This document shows positions 1 to 9,092 of a stretch of DNA of 64,000 nucleotides, piece by piece. The notes under the pieces are model-generated. The model was not told the DNA's origin. It did no database searches and was given only the letters and a program-made list of their open reading frames with translations. The stretch is from Bdellovibrionales bacterium. GTDB taxonomy: Bacteria > Bdellovibrionota > Bdellovibrionia > Bdellovibrionales > UBA1609. The stretch's first letter is position 1; every line of letters begins with the position of its first letter. A program made the position numbers and the translations under genes. Where the stretch lies: assembly GCA_019637855.1 (NCBI GenBank), contig JAHBUX010000001.1, positions 1 through 64,000 of the forward strand. Direction: 5' to 3'.

Positions 1-1
1 G

Positions 2-103
2 CTCTGTCGCAACTGTAATCAACGGGCGGCTATCGAATTTTACGGTATGCCGAAAATGGATCGGCATTTGGAAATGGATCCGCACTTTGAGATATGGGCG
101 TGA
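2..103 (+). CDS. C-terminal fragment of an unknown protein (5' end outside window)
   Basis: The frame starting at base 2 stays open from the window edge to a TGA at 101-103 and gives a natural-looking tail of 33 residues. It begins LCRNCNQRAAIEF, a CxxC pair that could be half of a zinc site as in HNH-type or zinc-ribbon ends, and finishes HFEIWA. The gene would converge on the acyltransferase gene at 186. Only the tail is visible, so no function can be given. A minus-strand frame across the same bases looks less protein-like. Between 104 and 185 I see only a short palindrome, CCGCATGCGG. Confidence 0.4.
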   Translation, partial: LCRNCNQRAAIEFYGMPKMDRHLEMDPHFEIWA

Positions 104-185
104 GCCACTCCTACACCGGGACGCCACATCTGAGCGCCGCATGCGGACGTCATATATCTCAACGCCGCGGGAAAATCTCGCTCAC

Positions 186-980
186 TTATACCGTTTCGCC
201 GTCGGGCACTTCGGTCTTCGGTAGAACACAAGTATGAGGCTTCACCGTGACGTTTTCGCCCAGACGGGCGCCACCCATAATGCTGGCTTTAAGACCTACG
301 TTACTCCCCCTGCCAATCACCACCGGGGCGATGATCAAATAGCCCTTTTGCCCATAGTGGGCAAAGATCGTGGCACTGCCGCCGATCGTGACGTAGTCCT
401 CAATGGTGATCAACGCTGGATCCGAGATAAACGTGGTGTTGATCACAACACCCTTACCGATCTTCATTCCCATCATACGATAAAACAACAAGTTCAACGG
501 CGTGGGCGTGATGAAATCCAGAAATGTAAAGCGCACAACATAGGTCAAACCATTGTGCACGTACCACGGCACGGCGGCCAAAGAGTACCAAGGGCCACGG
601 AACGCCTTCACTCGAAACGGCATCAAAAAGTTCACCGCCGGAACGACAAAAATCAACACGATCCCATAGACAAAATAGCCCGTCGACAAAGCACAACCCA
701 AAGCCACATACCGCAACGGCAAGAGCGCACCTGAGGTCCACCCCAAAGTGAGCGCCGAAACGTAATCGAAGAAGAACAACCCCGGCGCCGCCGCTAAGCC
801 CACACACAAACAGCCCATCAAAACCAAAGGTGAAAGCAACAGTCCAAAGGAGAGATTTTTGAATCGACGCAGGAAGGTCTCGGCCAAACCACTCACACCC
901 GTCTTTTCAGACGAGATCGTGTGAACATCTTCTTTTAACTTCAGTTCGCCCATAAGCAAAAATGTCTCATCTAGAGACAT
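186..980 (-). CDS. membrane-anchored hexapeptide-repeat acyltransferase
   Basis: This 264-residue protein has an N-terminal soluble stretch, then about three or four membrane segments (roughly residues 44-145), then a left-handed beta-helix domain from about residue 170 to the end. The hexapeptide pattern is visible as IGKGVVIN, ITIEDYVTIGG, VIGRGSNVG and LGENVTVK. The arrangement resembles the C-terminal membrane/LbH part of Pls- or NRPS-terminal-type acyltransferases, which modify cell-envelope molecules; the substrate cannot be read here. The ATG at 980 follows AGGGATCG, a usable though close ribosome site; an ATG nine codons on is an alternative. It is divergent from the methyltransferase gene, with a TATATAT stretch between them. 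Confidence 0.75.
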   Translation of the reverse strand: MSLDETFLLMGELKLKEDVHTISSEKTGVSGLAETFLRRFKNLSFGLLLSPLVLMGCLCVGLAAAPGLFFFDYVSALTLGWTSGALLPLRYVALGCALSTGYFVYGIVLIFVVPAVNFLMPFRVKAFRGPWYSLAAVPWYVHNGLTYVVRFTFLDFITPTPLNLLFYRMMGMKIGKGVVINTTFISDPALITIEDYVTIGGSATIFAHYGQKGYLIIAPVVIGRGSNVGLKASIMGGARLGENVTVKPHTCVLPKTEVPDGETV

Positions 981-1081
981 CGATCCCTGTCTATATATAT
1001 CGGATGTTTACGCAACAAATGTTAATCACAGGTCCAGGCGAGCCACTGGACACGCCCTGGAAACTATGCGATCTAAGAGCG

Positions 1082-1696
1082 ATGTGCCCACTCTGCCTCG
1101 CCACCGACGCCCAAGAGCTTCGAGCCGACAACAAGCTCTACTGGCACTGTAACGTCTGCGATCTGCGCTTCCTCGATAGCAAAGAGCGACTGACTCCCCC
1201 CGAGGAGCTTGAACGCTACCACCTGCACGAGCCGGGCGACGAAGGCTATCTCAAGTTCGTAAGCCCGCTCATCCATAGCGTACAAACACAGGTCCGCAAC
1301 GGCGCCCGCGGCTTAGATTTCGGAGCCGGCCGCTACCCTGTGCTTGCCCAGCATCTGGAAAGTCTTGGCTACAAGATACAGATCTATGACCCGTACTTTT
1401 GGCCCCAGGCAATTGAAGGTCCATTCGATTTCGTCACCACCTGCGAGGTTGTCGAGCATCTCTATTCTCCCCACGAAGAATTCATACGTCTCAGTGGCTA
1501 TTTAAAAACGAACGGCCTACTCTCCATCATGACCGACCTCATCAAACCCGAAACCGATTTTGCCAACTGGTACTACCGACGCGACCCAACCCATGTGGTC
1601 TTCTACAGCGCACAAAGTTTCCAATGGATCGAAAAACACCTCGGCTTCAAAGAACTCCACGTGCAAGGCCGCCTGGTGACTTTGCGTAAAGCCTAG
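1082..1696 (+). CDS. class I SAM-dependent methyltransferase with N-terminal zinc-knuckle-like motif
   Basis: The start chosen gives MCPLC at the N terminus, followed by CNVCDLRF: two CxxC pairs about 20 residues apart that look like a zinc ribbon, as in several small-molecule methyltransferases of the Methyltransf_23 type. The SAM-binding core follows: LDFGAGRYPVLA (motif I), IYDPYF (acidic end of strand 2), FDFVTTCEVVEHL (post-I/motif II). Substrate unknown. The same frame runs up to an ATG at 962, with ATGs at 1004 and 1019, but that extension overlaps the divergent gene and looks non-coding. It is followed 58 bp later by a dehydrogenase gene with its own ribosome site. Confidence 0.8.
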   Translation: MCPLCLATDAQELRADNKLYWHCNVCDLRFLDSKERLTPPEELERYHLHEPGDEGYLKFVSPLIHSVQTQVRNGARGLDFGAGRYPVLAQHLESLGYKIQIYDPYFWPQAIEGPFDFVTTCEVVEHLYSPHEEFIRLSGYLKTNGLLSIMTDLIKPETDFANWYYRRDPTHVVFYSAQSFQWIEKHLGFKELHVQGRLVTLRKA

Positions 1697-1754
1697 CCAG
1701 CCCACCACCTCAGGCTTATAGTCAGCCGCCCTACCCCACCACTGGAGGAACTCT

Positions 1755-2426
1755 ATGCATATCGTTATCACCGGCACCTCGCGCGGAATCGGACTTGAAC
1801 TCACTCGTCAAGCTCTCGACAAAAAGCACACGGTCTTGGCCGTGGCCCGCCAACCCGAAGAATCCAAGGGACTTAAAGAGCTAAAAGCCGAACATGGTGA
1901 ACGGCTGCAACTCCTGGCCGTCGAACTCACTCACCCCGAAGCACCGGCAAAAATACAAGCCGCGGTCAGAACCTGGCCACAGGTGGACCTACTGGTTAAT
2001 AACGCCGGTATTCTTGAGCAAAGCACCAGCACGGAGACCTTCCTCAAAAGCTTCCACATCAATTCGGTTGTGCCCTTTCAAGTGACCACAGCTCTTCTAC
2101 CGGCGCTGCGCAAGAGTCGCCAGGCCAAAGCGGTGCATGTCACCAGCATGATGGGCTCGATCGAGGATAACGGCAGCGGTGGTTATTATGCCTATCGTTC
2201 GTCGAAAGCGGCGCTCAATATGATCAACAAAAGTCTCGCGATCGACAATGAGTGGTTGAATACCATCGTTATTCACCCTGGCTGGGTGCAAACCGATATG
2301 GGCGGCAAAGGCGCCACTACACCGGCCAGTGAATCGGCGGCCGGTATTTGGAAAGTGATCGAAGGTTTAACGACGGAAGACTCGGGTGCGTTTTTCGATT
2401 TCCGCGGCAAAAGGTTGCCGTGGTGA
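1755..2426 (+). CDS. short-chain dehydrogenase/reductase, CsgA (C-factor)-like
   Basis: A 223-residue classical SDR. The N-terminal nucleotide-binding motif is TGTSRGIGLELT, the structural motif NNAG is present (LLVNNAGIL), the catalytic serine lies in HVTSMMGS and the active site YxxxK is YRSSK. The length and the short substrate loop fit the CsgA/sniffer-like subgroup, which are NAD(P)-dependent carbonyl reductases; Myxococcus CsgA acts in development, which is family knowledge and not shown for this gene. The ribosome site GGAGGAACTCT sits just before the ATG. It ends 2 bp from the convergent histidine kinase gene. Confidence 0.88.
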   Translation: MHIVITGTSRGIGLELTRQALDKKHTVLAVARQPEESKGLKELKAEHGERLQLLAVELTHPEAPAKIQAAVRTWPQVDLLVNNAGILEQSTSTETFLKSFHINSVVPFQVTTALLPALRKSRQAKAVHVTSMMGSIEDNGSGGYYAYRSSKAALNMINKSLAIDNEWLNTIVIHPGWVQTDMGGKGATTPASESAAGIWKVIEGLTTEDSGAFFDFRGKRLPW

Positions 2427-2428
2427 TT

Positions 2429-4366
2429 TTAAAGTAGGCCACCGCGCGAGAGCGACAGTTCGTCCTTCGGAGGTGAAGGCTGGGATTGAGCGATCGAATT
2501 GTAAACAGTGGGAATGGTGAATGTGAAACGGCTGCCCTTGCCGGTCTCGCTATGCACCCAGATATCGCCTCCGTGAGCTTGGACAATCTGTTTAGCTATA
2601 AACAGACCAAGGCCAGCGCCTTTCTTCGCCGACTCGCGCGGTTGCCAGTAACGGTCAAATAAATGCGGAAGATATTCGGCATCGATGCCCGGCCCCGAGT
2701 CCTCAACCGAGAACTCGAGCCATTCGCGCCCCTGACCGCGCACGTCTAGACGGAGCGCGCCGTGGGTCGGAATATATTTTAAAGCATTGCCGATCAGATT
2801 CGATAGCACCTGAAATACGCGATCGGAATCGCACCACATCATCGGCAAATCGGCAGATACCCGCGTGATGATGTTCACATTCTTCTGCGTGGCCTGCGGC
2901 TGAAATAGATCAGTCACAGTACGCATGAGCTGCTTGGGGCACGCTGGCGCAGTCTCTACACTCAAATGGCCTGCTTCCATCTTAGAGAGATCGACCAGGT
3001 CATCCACGAGATGCAGCATGCGCTCGGAAGCTCCGTGTACCAGATTAATGATCTCGCCAATAGCCTCACGATCCAAAGTCGAATCTCGCAACAGGTCGCG
3101 GATCAGCTGCGAGCCCGAGTTGATCGCCGAAAGCGGATTGCGCAGATCATGCGAGACCACGGCGCAAACTTCTTCCCGCGCTCGCAACGCTTGCTCCAAA
3201 GAACGCTGGGTCATGGCACTCTCGATAGCCAAACCTGCGACGCGCCCATACTCTTCCGCCGTAGCCAATATCTCCTCGTCGTACATCCGATCGTGACCAC
3301 ATAAGCTCAAAGTCAAAACCCCAGAGATTCCCCGCGACGTACGCACCGGAACAACTACGTAGGATTGAACCGTGTCGCACATCAACCGAAACTGCTCTTC
3401 ACTGCGCGACATAAAACGCAACATCTCCTGAGTCACTTGCGGGACGATCACGGAGCGACCTGTGTGCAAGACCTCATTCATGGTGCTGGAGCGCGGAGGA
3501 TATTTGGCCAAGCGATTCAAACGACCGCTGTTCTCTCCCGGACGAACCGAGATCGCCACCCAATCCGCCTCATTGCCGCCAGGGCTTTTAAGTCCCAGCA
3601 GGCAGGCATCAGCCAAATCAGGTACGGCTAAGTCGGCGATCTTCTGCAGCAACGGATCGAGTTCCATCGGTTCGAGCAGAGCTTTGCTGGCTTTGGCCAG
3701 AAAAGAGTGGCTTTGTTCCAAGCGGTGGCGCTTGGTCATGTCCACATTCACAATCAAAATGCCGTGCAATTTTTTATGATCGCGATCGTAAACCGGCACC
3801 GCCGAATTGTGAATGACGCGGCGGTGACCATCGAAAGTTTCGATTTCAATAAAATCTTCGGCTTGGCTTAGGCCTTCATCTAAAACCCTTGCCGCCACCC
3901 ATTCTTCCGGTTTCAAACGTTTGCCGTCACGTAAGGACCAAGCCTTGAGCTCACCCCATTGATCGCGCGCGATATAGCGGCCACCGCCCCAAATCCCGCG
4001 ACAGGCCGGATTGATGCGCACAGCGTGCCCCGTCGTGTCGGTCAAACAAACACCGACCGGCAGGGTCTCTAACATGAGGTTCAAAAGGTTTTCACTCTCA
4101 CTAAGACTGTTCTCACTGAGGACGCGAGCGTGGTCAGAGCGTTCCAGCCGGCTGGCCGTGACCCACGTCACCACCGCCAAAGCTAAAATCACGACAAGCG
4201 TTCCAATGCCGACAGGAGCGCCGCCACTGACCAAGCCCATTGTCCACGCGGCATAGACAGCCACGCCCGCCAGGACTGCGGATAAGACTTTAGATACGAC
4301 GATGAGCCGTGAAGTGGGATGGTCGGGCGAAATTCGGTCAGTAGCGGCGGTGTTTTCGGATTTCAC
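2429..4366 (-). CDS. PAS-GAF hybrid sensor histidine kinase, membrane-bound
   Basis: A 645-residue kinase. Two hydrophobic segments near residues 22-42 and 50-70 anchor it with almost no periplasmic loop. A PAS domain follows (about 90-210, starting [17 protein letters not shown]), then a GAF domain (about 230-395), then HisKA with the H-box [13 protein letters not shown] near residue 404, and a HATPase_c domain with N-box [10 protein letters not shown]1 DSGPGID and G2 GAGLGLF. It should autophosphorylate on the H-box histidine and pass phosphate to a separate receiver. No response regulator is adjacent; the nearest free receiver is at 7559-7918. The signal sensed is probably cytoplasmic, given PAS/GAF and no loop outside. 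Confidence 0.93.
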   Translation of the reverse strand: MKSENTAATDRISPDHPTSRLIVVSKVLSAVLAGVAVYAAWTMGLVSGGAPVGIGTLVVILALAVVTWVTASRLERSDHARVLSENSLSESENLLNLMLETLPVGVCLTDTTGHAVRINPACRGIWGGGRYIARDQWGELKAWSLRDGKRLKPEEWVAARVLDEGLSQAEDFIEIETFDGHRRVIHNSAVPVYDRDHKKLHGILIVNVDMTKRHRLEQSHSFLAKASKALLEPMELDPLLQKIADLAVPDLADACLLGLKSPGGNEADWVAISVRPGENSGRLNRLAKYPPRSSTMNEVLHTGRSVIVPQVTQEMLRFMSRSEEQFRLMCDTVQSYVVVPVRTSRGISGVLTLSLCGHDRMYDEEILATAEEYGRVAGLAIESAMTQRSLEQALRAREEVCAVVSHDLRNPLSAINSGSQLIRDLLRDSTLDREAIGEIINLVHGASERMLHLVDDLVDLSKMEAGHLSVETAPACPKQLMRTVTDLFQPQATQKNVNIITRVSADLPMMWCDSDRVFQVLSNLIGNALKYIPTHGALRLDVRGQGREWLEFSVEDSGPGIDAEYLPHLFDRYWQPRESAKKGAGLGLFIAKQIVQAHGGDIWVHSETGKGSRFTFTIPTVYNSIAQSQPSPPKDELSLSRGGLL

Positions 4367-4734
4367 GGTGGCCCTCGTCCAGCACAGTTATGAGGCGGAG
4401 ATAACCGCCAACACGCAAGGAAAGCACGTGGAATCTTAAGCTCCCCCTAAGGAAGAGGTTCGCGGTGTTACCTCAATCGCATTTGTTTATGTTTCTAAAC
4501 CCAAACCTGACAAACCGTTCACGATTTTGGCATACGTGCAAATATAGACCCCAGGAGATCATCAGGTCTTGTTTAGTCTGTAAAGAGAACTGAATATGGC
4601 GCGTACAAACCCTCGCGCGGGGTCCGAGCCCTGTTGAAGCCATCCCCGAATTCAGCGACCTTTCGCGGAACAGATCGCGAATGCGGAAAGACTTACTATT
4701 GCTTATTGCGGGGCTCTAGTAACGCAATGCGGGT
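4367..4734. other. intergenic region, 368 bp
   Basis: This stretch lies between the 3' end of the YkgJ-like gene and the start of the histidine kinase, both on the minus strand, so it should hold the kinase promoter. I see no convincing gene, tRNA or Rho-independent terminator. A 13-codon plus-strand frame beginning at about 4596 (MARTNPRAG...) has a purine-rich AAAGAGAAC before it, but it is too short to support. Confidence 0.5.
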
Positions 4735-5100
4735 TCAGATTTCCCAATCTTCGCGTCGAAGCGGCTTTAAACCGTGCGCCCTCCGAGCTTCATCACAACG
4801 CGGATTGGGTTTGCCATCCGAAAAGGAGGCTTGAAAGGCACGGCACGGACTGGGCCTTTGGGTATAAATGGAACAGGCGGCATCGCGTCCGATGCGCCCT
4901 TTCAGGCCATTGCACTTGGGATGATGCTTGTCCCCAGTCCCCTTCATACAGCGATAATTGAGATCGAGATCTTCGAACATGCCCGGGGGGACCACATGCT
5001 CACTCTCACCCTTGTTGGCCTCACGCCAATAGAACTGCACGCGAAAAAACGCGCAACACGCTCCACAGCCTACACATGGATTGCCCTTCCTTGAGCCCAT
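4735..5100 (-). CDS. YkgJ family cysteine-cluster protein
   Basis: A 121-residue protein of the YkgJ/CxxCxxCC family (PF03692). The signature is CVGCGACCAFF near the N terminus, with further cysteines in YRCMKG, PKCNGLKGR, AACSIYTQRPSPCRAF and PRCDEA, the order expected of this iron/zinc-chelating fold. The function of most members is unknown. The ATG at 5100 is chosen because AAGGGAG stands eight bases before it; the frame extends 11 codons further without a good ribosome site. It is divergent from the secreted protein at 5190, the two starts being 89 bp apart. Confidence 0.85.
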   Translation of the reverse strand: MGSRKGNPCVGCGACCAFFRVQFYWREANKGESEHVVPPGMFEDLDLNYRCMKGTGDKHHPKCNGLKGRIGRDAACSIYTQRPSPCRAFQASFSDGKPNPRCDEARRAHGLKPLRREDWEI

Positions 5101-5189
5101 GTCGAAAACTCCCTTTGCCATTAAGTGTAGCAAAATCCTGGCGCCGCGTACGACATTGTGGTTCTCTTGGAGACCGAGGAGAGTCGTCT

Positions 5190-5684
5190 ATGAAACACAT
5201 TCTGATCAGTCTTCTTCTTTTAACCACCGCCTTTGCAGCCCACGCCGAAGGGAAAAAGTACGGCGTCGGATTTGTCCTGGGCGATCCTTCCGCCCTCAGC
5301 TTTCGCTACGATCAAACCAAAGAAAAAGCTTGGGATGCCCAGCTGGCCTTCAGCATGAGTGAGTACGTCCTGTTCTATGGCGACTACTTGGTGAAGTTCC
5401 CCGGCGTCTTCAACTCAGAACAAGAGTTTGTGCAGCAACTCACACCCTATGCAGGCGCGGGACCGGTGTTGGTATTTGCTTCGGATAACGATCATTCACG
5501 CGGCAGCTATTTCGATAAACGCAGCGATAGCTTTGCCGCGGGCGTGCGCATTCCGTTCGGTATCGAATGGCGCTCGGATCAGTTTCCGGTAGGGATTGGC
5601 CTAGAGATCGCCCCCGGCATAGTGATCCTGCCCAACACAGATGGCTTCCTCCACGGCGGTGTCAGCTTCCGCTATTATTTCTAA
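5190..5684 (+). CDS. secreted, probably outer-membrane beta-barrel protein
   Basis: A 164-residue protein with a clear signal peptide (MKHILISLLLLTTAFAAHA, cleavage after AHA). The mature part alternates polar and apolar residues, is rich in glycine and aromatic residues (YGVGFVLG, YAGAGPVLVF, VGIGLEIAPG) and ends in YYF, the terminal aromatic residue used by the BAM machinery. This fits a small eight-strand barrel, but no named family is recognised. The start at 5190 follows GAGGAGAG at proper spacing; the frame continues upstream into the divergent gene and is not used. The 3' end overlaps the convergent metalloprotease gene by four bases. Confidence 0.75.
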   Translation: MKHILISLLLLTTAFAAHAEGKKYGVGFVLGDPSALSFRYDQTKEKAWDAQLAFSMSEYVLFYGDYLVKFPGVFNSEQEFVQQLTPYAGAGPVLVFASDNDHSRGSYFDKRSDSFAAGVRIPFGIEWRSDQFPVGIGLEIAPGIVILPNTDGFLHGGVSFRYYF

Positions 5685-7522
5685 GGCGCTTTGCCTTCGG
5701 CCGGGGCATTGAACGGCAGCGTGCACTCTTTGAATTCAAAGTCCTTCTGGCAGCCGATCACTTGACGGATCGGCTGCGAGAACAGCTCTTTGCGACGTTG
5801 ATCGCCTTCGGTATGAGCATCGAAGATATATTCTTTTTCAATCGAGCTTTCTTCCGGAAACTGCGAGGCCAACGAAGGCTCAATGCATTGCCACGAACTG
5901 CTGGCTAAGAAACGATTCTGGCGATCCCAAAGATCTGGGGATTGCGACAGCAGCTCCGCCATGGCGTAACTGCCGACCACATCGGCAAAACGCTCAAACG
6001 GAGGAGAAGAAAATCCTTCGGTCTCAAGCAGGCTGCGCGCCGAGAACTCACCTTCAATCGCCAAGCTCTTCTGTAGGACCTGCTCGCTCATCTCTTTCGC
6101 CAACTCAATGGCATTCTTCATGCGTTGAGCGGATCCTAGCTTTTCATCACTGCATTTGTATTCGGCAGTGAAGTACATCAGTGTCGTCAGTTCATCATCG
6201 ATGGGCTCTTCACCCTGACTCCACAGGTAATAGCTGCACGGGTTCATGTAATTGGGGTTGCGCTGAATCTTACCGTTGCGCAAAGGCATACTGGGTTTGG
6301 TGATGCGTAAAAAGCGATCGCTAGAAGCCAGGTCCGAAACCCGATCCGAAATCAGCGTACGGGCAAAACGTTCGATGTCGTCATTGCTCAAACGCTTCAC
6401 CGCAGGACGACGCTTCAAGCAGCTCTGAAACTCCGGTAGTTGCGGTTTGTAGCCGTTCAACGAAGTCAGCGATTTATCAAACCCGGCTTTGTAAGTCGCC
6501 CAATCGCCGCATGAGAACGTCTTCGGCTCACAGATGCGACGGCGGAAGTCGGAAAGCCTACGGCCGAAATCAGAACCGATCTCAAACAGGTACTGCGTAC
6601 GGTCGATGCCCAAGGCATGGGCCATCTCATGCGAAAGCGTTTGTGAAATATCCTCGCTGTTAAAATCGCCAGCACAGATCGTCACCACGTTCAAGTAAGT
6701 GTAGTAGTAGGCGTTTACTGTCGTCGTGGAGCACTCTTCGTTTGAAATCGCCGCATAGGCGCCCGGCAAAACCAGTTTGATTTCACCCACCCGACGGGTC
6801 CAATCGGCCTTCACCGCCTCATCGATATCCAAGCGGCTGATCATGCGCGTGTAGGCCTTTTGCAAACGGACGAACTCCGCTTCGACCTTGCCCCATTCCT
6901 CGCTGTTGCGCCAAAGGGCGCGCGAAATTTCGGAGATGAGCTCCCGCTTCACGCGGCGGCGCTCAAGCTGCAGTTCTACCGGCACGAGCTTATCAGGCAG
7001 TTTGTGAAAATCGACGAACTTACGATCCATGCGTACAACCGCGGTTTCATTGAATGCCGCTTGCCAGATAAAGCCGAGTTCGTAGTCCATCTGCTCAAAA
7101 ATCAAACGCTCAGAAAGGTTCATGCGCTGGCGCGGCTCGCGATCCAAAAATATCTTCAGCTTACCGAAATACGCGTGGCGATCCAAAACGCGCACGAAAT
7201 CTTTAGGCAGATAGCCGCGATTGCGCAATTTGGCCAAAGCATAGCGATAATACACTTGTGAAAACTGATTGGGTGTATCCCCTTGCAAAACCTTGGTAGA
7301 ACTGGTGGCGCGTTTGACTTCCAAATTGCCCATAACACCGGGCGAATTCAAAAAGTTGCAATAGGTGTCCAACATGGCTTTGCACTGCGGAGCCGCTTGT
7401 CCTTGGTAAAAGTGATCGGTTGAGAAGGTCTGCAATATACTTTCGACAGAGGGCGCGGGCGGGGGACGGCTAGTGCACGCAAGAAGAGCGAAGGTGGGGA
7501 TGAGAAATAGCCAAGCGCGCAT
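5681..7522 (-). CDS. putative lipoprotein zinc metalloprotease (HExxH)
   Basis: A 613-residue protein with a lipoprotein signal: a short hydrophobic run ending LLACTS, so the cysteine after LLA would be lipidated, followed by a proline-rich linker. Near residue 296 the sequence LSHEMAHALG gives the zinc motif HExxH; a downstream FEIGSDFGRR could supply the third ligand, as in gluzincin-type proteases. A few cysteines suggest disulphides outside the cytoplasm. No close family is recognised. It starts 36 bp after the response-regulator gene, so the two may be one operon. Confidence 0.65.
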   Translation of the reverse strand: MRAWLFLIPTFALLACTSRPPPAPSVESILQTFSTDHFYQGQAAPQCKAMLDTYCNFLNSPGVMGNLEVKRATSSTKVLQGDTPNQFSQVYYRYALAKLRNRGYLPKDFVRVLDRHAYFGKLKIFLDREPRQRMNLSERLIFEQMDYELGFIWQAAFNETAVVRMDRKFVDFHKLPDKLVPVELQLERRRVKRELISEISRALWRNSEEWGKVEAEFVRLQKAYTRMISRLDIDEAVKADWTRRVGEIKLVLPGAYAAISNEECSTTTVNAYYYTYLNVVTICAGDFNSEDISQTLSHEMAHALGIDRTQYLFEIGSDFGRRLSDFRRRICEPKTFSCGDWATYKAGFDKSLTSLNGYKPQLPEFQSCLKRRPAVKRLSNDDIERFARTLISDRVSDLASSDRFLRITKPSMPLRNGKIQRNPNYMNPCSYYLWSQGEEPIDDELTTLMYFTAEYKCSDEKLGSAQRMKNAIELAKEMSEQVLQKSLAIEGEFSARSLLETEGFSSPPFERFADVVGSYAMAELLSQSPDLWDRQNRFLASSSWQCIEPSLASQFPEESSIEKEYIFDAHTEGDQRRKELFSQPIRQVIGCQKDFEFKECTLPFNAPAEGKAP

Positions 7523-7558
7523 AGTCTCCTCAGTATAATTCAGAGACCTCTCGTCCAG

Positions 7559-7918
7559 CTACGCCCTGGACAGGCGCGCCACGAATTCCAGCAGTTCGTC
7601 CAAGTCTAGAGGCTTTTTTAAATAGCCCGCAACCTTAAGACTGGCACCGGAATGTGAGGCCGTCAGCATCAGGACCGGAATCGGCGCTAAACGCGGGTCC
7701 TTAGTGATCTCACCAAGAAAGGTCTCGCCGTCCATCACCGGCATCATTAGATCAAGCAAGATCAAACCAGGCGCTTGATCTTTAGAATCCAGTAACTCCA
7801 AAGCGGCCCTGCCGTTGGCGGCGCTCCATACGGTGTAGCCTTCGTCCTGCAGGAGCGAATGCAGCATCTCGCGAATGTCATGGTCATCTTCGACTATTAA
7901 GAGCGGCTTGGCCGACAT
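7559..7918 (-). CDS. stand-alone response-regulator receiver protein
   Basis: A 119-residue CheY-like receiver with nothing attached. The acidic pair is in LLIVEDDHD, the phosphorylated aspartate is in LILLDLMMP, the switch threonine region is VLMLTAS and the conserved lysine is in YLKKPLD. The ATG at 7918 gives MSAKPLL; a GTG nine codons upstream keeps the frame open but overlaps the divergent permease start. As a single-domain receiver it must act by protein contact, as CheY or Spo0F do. It lies upstream of and in line with the metalloprotease lipoprotein gene. Confidence 0.9.
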   Translation of the reverse strand: MSAKPLLIVEDDHDIREMLHSLLQDEGYTVWSAANGRAALELLDSKDQAPGLILLDLMMPVMDGETFLGEITKDPRLAPIPVLMLTASHSGASLKVAGYLKKPLDLDELLEFVARLSRA

Positions 7919-7936
7919 ATTAACTGAATAGCAAAG

Positions 7937-8785
7937 TTGTCCCACCGTCGCAATTGCGATAACGTCTTTGCTATTGTGGAGATTTCTGGTCCCTGGTTAG
8001 CATTACTCGGCCTTGCCATTGGCGCCTTCGGCACTCTCATCGGTGCTGGCGGCGGCTTTATCCTTATTCCGATTTTACTTTTAATGTACCCAACAGACGA
8101 GCCAGAAGTGATCACAGCCATTTCACTGGCTGTTATCTTTTTCAACGCCACTTCCGGTTCAATTGCCTACGCTCGTAAACATCGCATCGATTATCGCTCG
8201 GCCTTGGCTTTTGCCGCGATTGCGATTCCCGGCTCCATACTCGGCGTGTGGGCCAATCATCAAGTTTCGCGCGGAACGTTTGAGCCGATTTTCGGGATCG
8301 GCTTGATCCTTCTGGCCCTCTATCTGTTGTGGAAAAAAGCGGGAAGTGTTTCGAATGGTCACGTCGGCCGCCCCACGACCACGCGCGAACTGATCGATAG
8401 CGAAGGCCATATCTATCGCTACAGTTTTAATATGCGCTTAGGTATGGGACTAAGCGCCGCCGTCGGCTTCGTGGCCAGCTTTTTGGGACTGGGTGGCGGC
8501 ATTATTCACGTCCCGGCCATGGTGCATCTGATGAGCTTTCCCGTGCACGTGGCCACCGCCACCTCTCACTTGGTTTTGGCCATCATGTCAGGCGCAGCAA
8601 CGGTGCAGCATGCGCTGGCCGGATCGCTCGAGCCAGGTCTGTCGCGACTGATGTGGCTCGCACCAGGCGTGATTCTTGGGGCGCCGCTGGGTGCGCGCCT
8701 CTCTGTTCGGGTCAAAGGCTCCTGGATTTTACGCTTCTTGGCGTTGGCGCTGCTTCTGGTCGGCTTACGGCTGGTTTGGCGTTAA
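7937..8785 (+). CDS. TauE/SafE family permease (sulfite/organosulfonate exporter type)
   Basis: About 282 residues with roughly eight hydrophobic segments in two repeats. Both repeats carry the glycine-rich family motif: GAFGTLIGAGGGFILIP near the N terminus and VASFLGLGGGIIHVPAM in the second half. TauE/SafE proteins are membrane exporters of sulfite, sulfoacetate or similar anions; this member's substrate is unknown. The start is uncertain: a TTG at 7937 gives the length above and a GTG at 7976 would remove 13 residues; neither has a clear ribosome site. It is divergent from the receiver gene with only 18 bp between. Confidence 0.85.
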   Translation: MSHRRNCDNVFAIVEISGPWLALLGLAIGAFGTLIGAGGGFILIPILLLMYPTDEPEVITAISLAVIFFNATSGSIAYARKHRIDYRSALAFAAIAIPGSILGVWANHQVSRGTFEPIFGIGLILLALYLLWKKAGSVSNGHVGRPTTTRELIDSEGHIYRYSFNMRLGMGLSAAVGFVASFLGLGGGIIHVPAMVHLMSFPVHVATATSHLVLAIMSGAATVQHALAGSLEPGLSRLMWLAPGVILGAPLGARLSVRVKGSWILRFLALALLLVGLRLVWR

Positions 8786-8843
8786 AAAAGATTGGCATCC
8801 CCCACCAGTCCGCCTACTATGGCGGCAAAAGCGGAGAGCAAAA

Positions 8844-9083
8844 ATGGGTGAGTTTAGTCTTTCACATTGGCTGATTATTCTGGTGATTGTGCTTATCTTT
8901 GTGGGTCCGAGCAAACTACCGGGCTTGGGCAAAGGTTTGGGCGAAGCCATCCGCGGCTTCAAAAAAGGCCTGAATACAGACGACGATAAAAATGACGTTT
9001 CTGATCCCAACCGTCAGCTCAATCAAAGCGCCAGCGCGCGCGATACCACGTCGGTAAAACAAGACGAAAAAAACAAATCCTAA
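8844..9083 (+). CDS. tatA: Sec-independent translocase component TatA
   Basis: A 79-residue protein with the full TatA plan: a single N-terminal membrane helix (LSHWLIILVIVLIFVGP), the FGP-like hinge seen here as VGPSKLPGLGKGLGEAI, an amphipathic helix with RGFKKGL, and a charged disordered tail. TatA oligomers form the passage for folded proteins across the inner membrane. The ATG at 8844 has GGAGAG five bases before it; the frame is open further upstream inside the permease gene but that part is not TatA-like. No tatB or tatC is adjacent. Confidence 0.93.
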   Translation: MGEFSLSHWLIILVIVLIFVGPSKLPGLGKGLGEAIRGFKKGLNTDDDKNDVSDPNRQLNQSASARDTTSVKQDEKNKS

Positions 9084-9092
9084 AGCCGCACG

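Noticed and set aside
234..734. Long plus-strand frame inside the acyltransferase gene
   Set aside because: It is the antisense of a well-supported membrane/LbH protein and is rich in His, Arg and Gln, typical of a shadow frame.
962..1081. Upstream extension of the methyltransferase gene from an ATG at 962
   Set aside because: It overlaps the divergent acyltransferase start and the residues look non-coding; MCPLC at 1082 begins the conserved part.
4735..4760. A T-arm-like sequence (GGTTCAGATTTCC) suggesting a tRNA
   Set aside because: The loop length is wrong, no anticodon or acceptor stem can be built, and it lies within the YkgJ gene end.
4634..4834. 66-codon plus-strand frame in the gap before the YkgJ gene
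   Set aside because: No ribosome site or domain; half of it lies antisense to the YkgJ-like gene.
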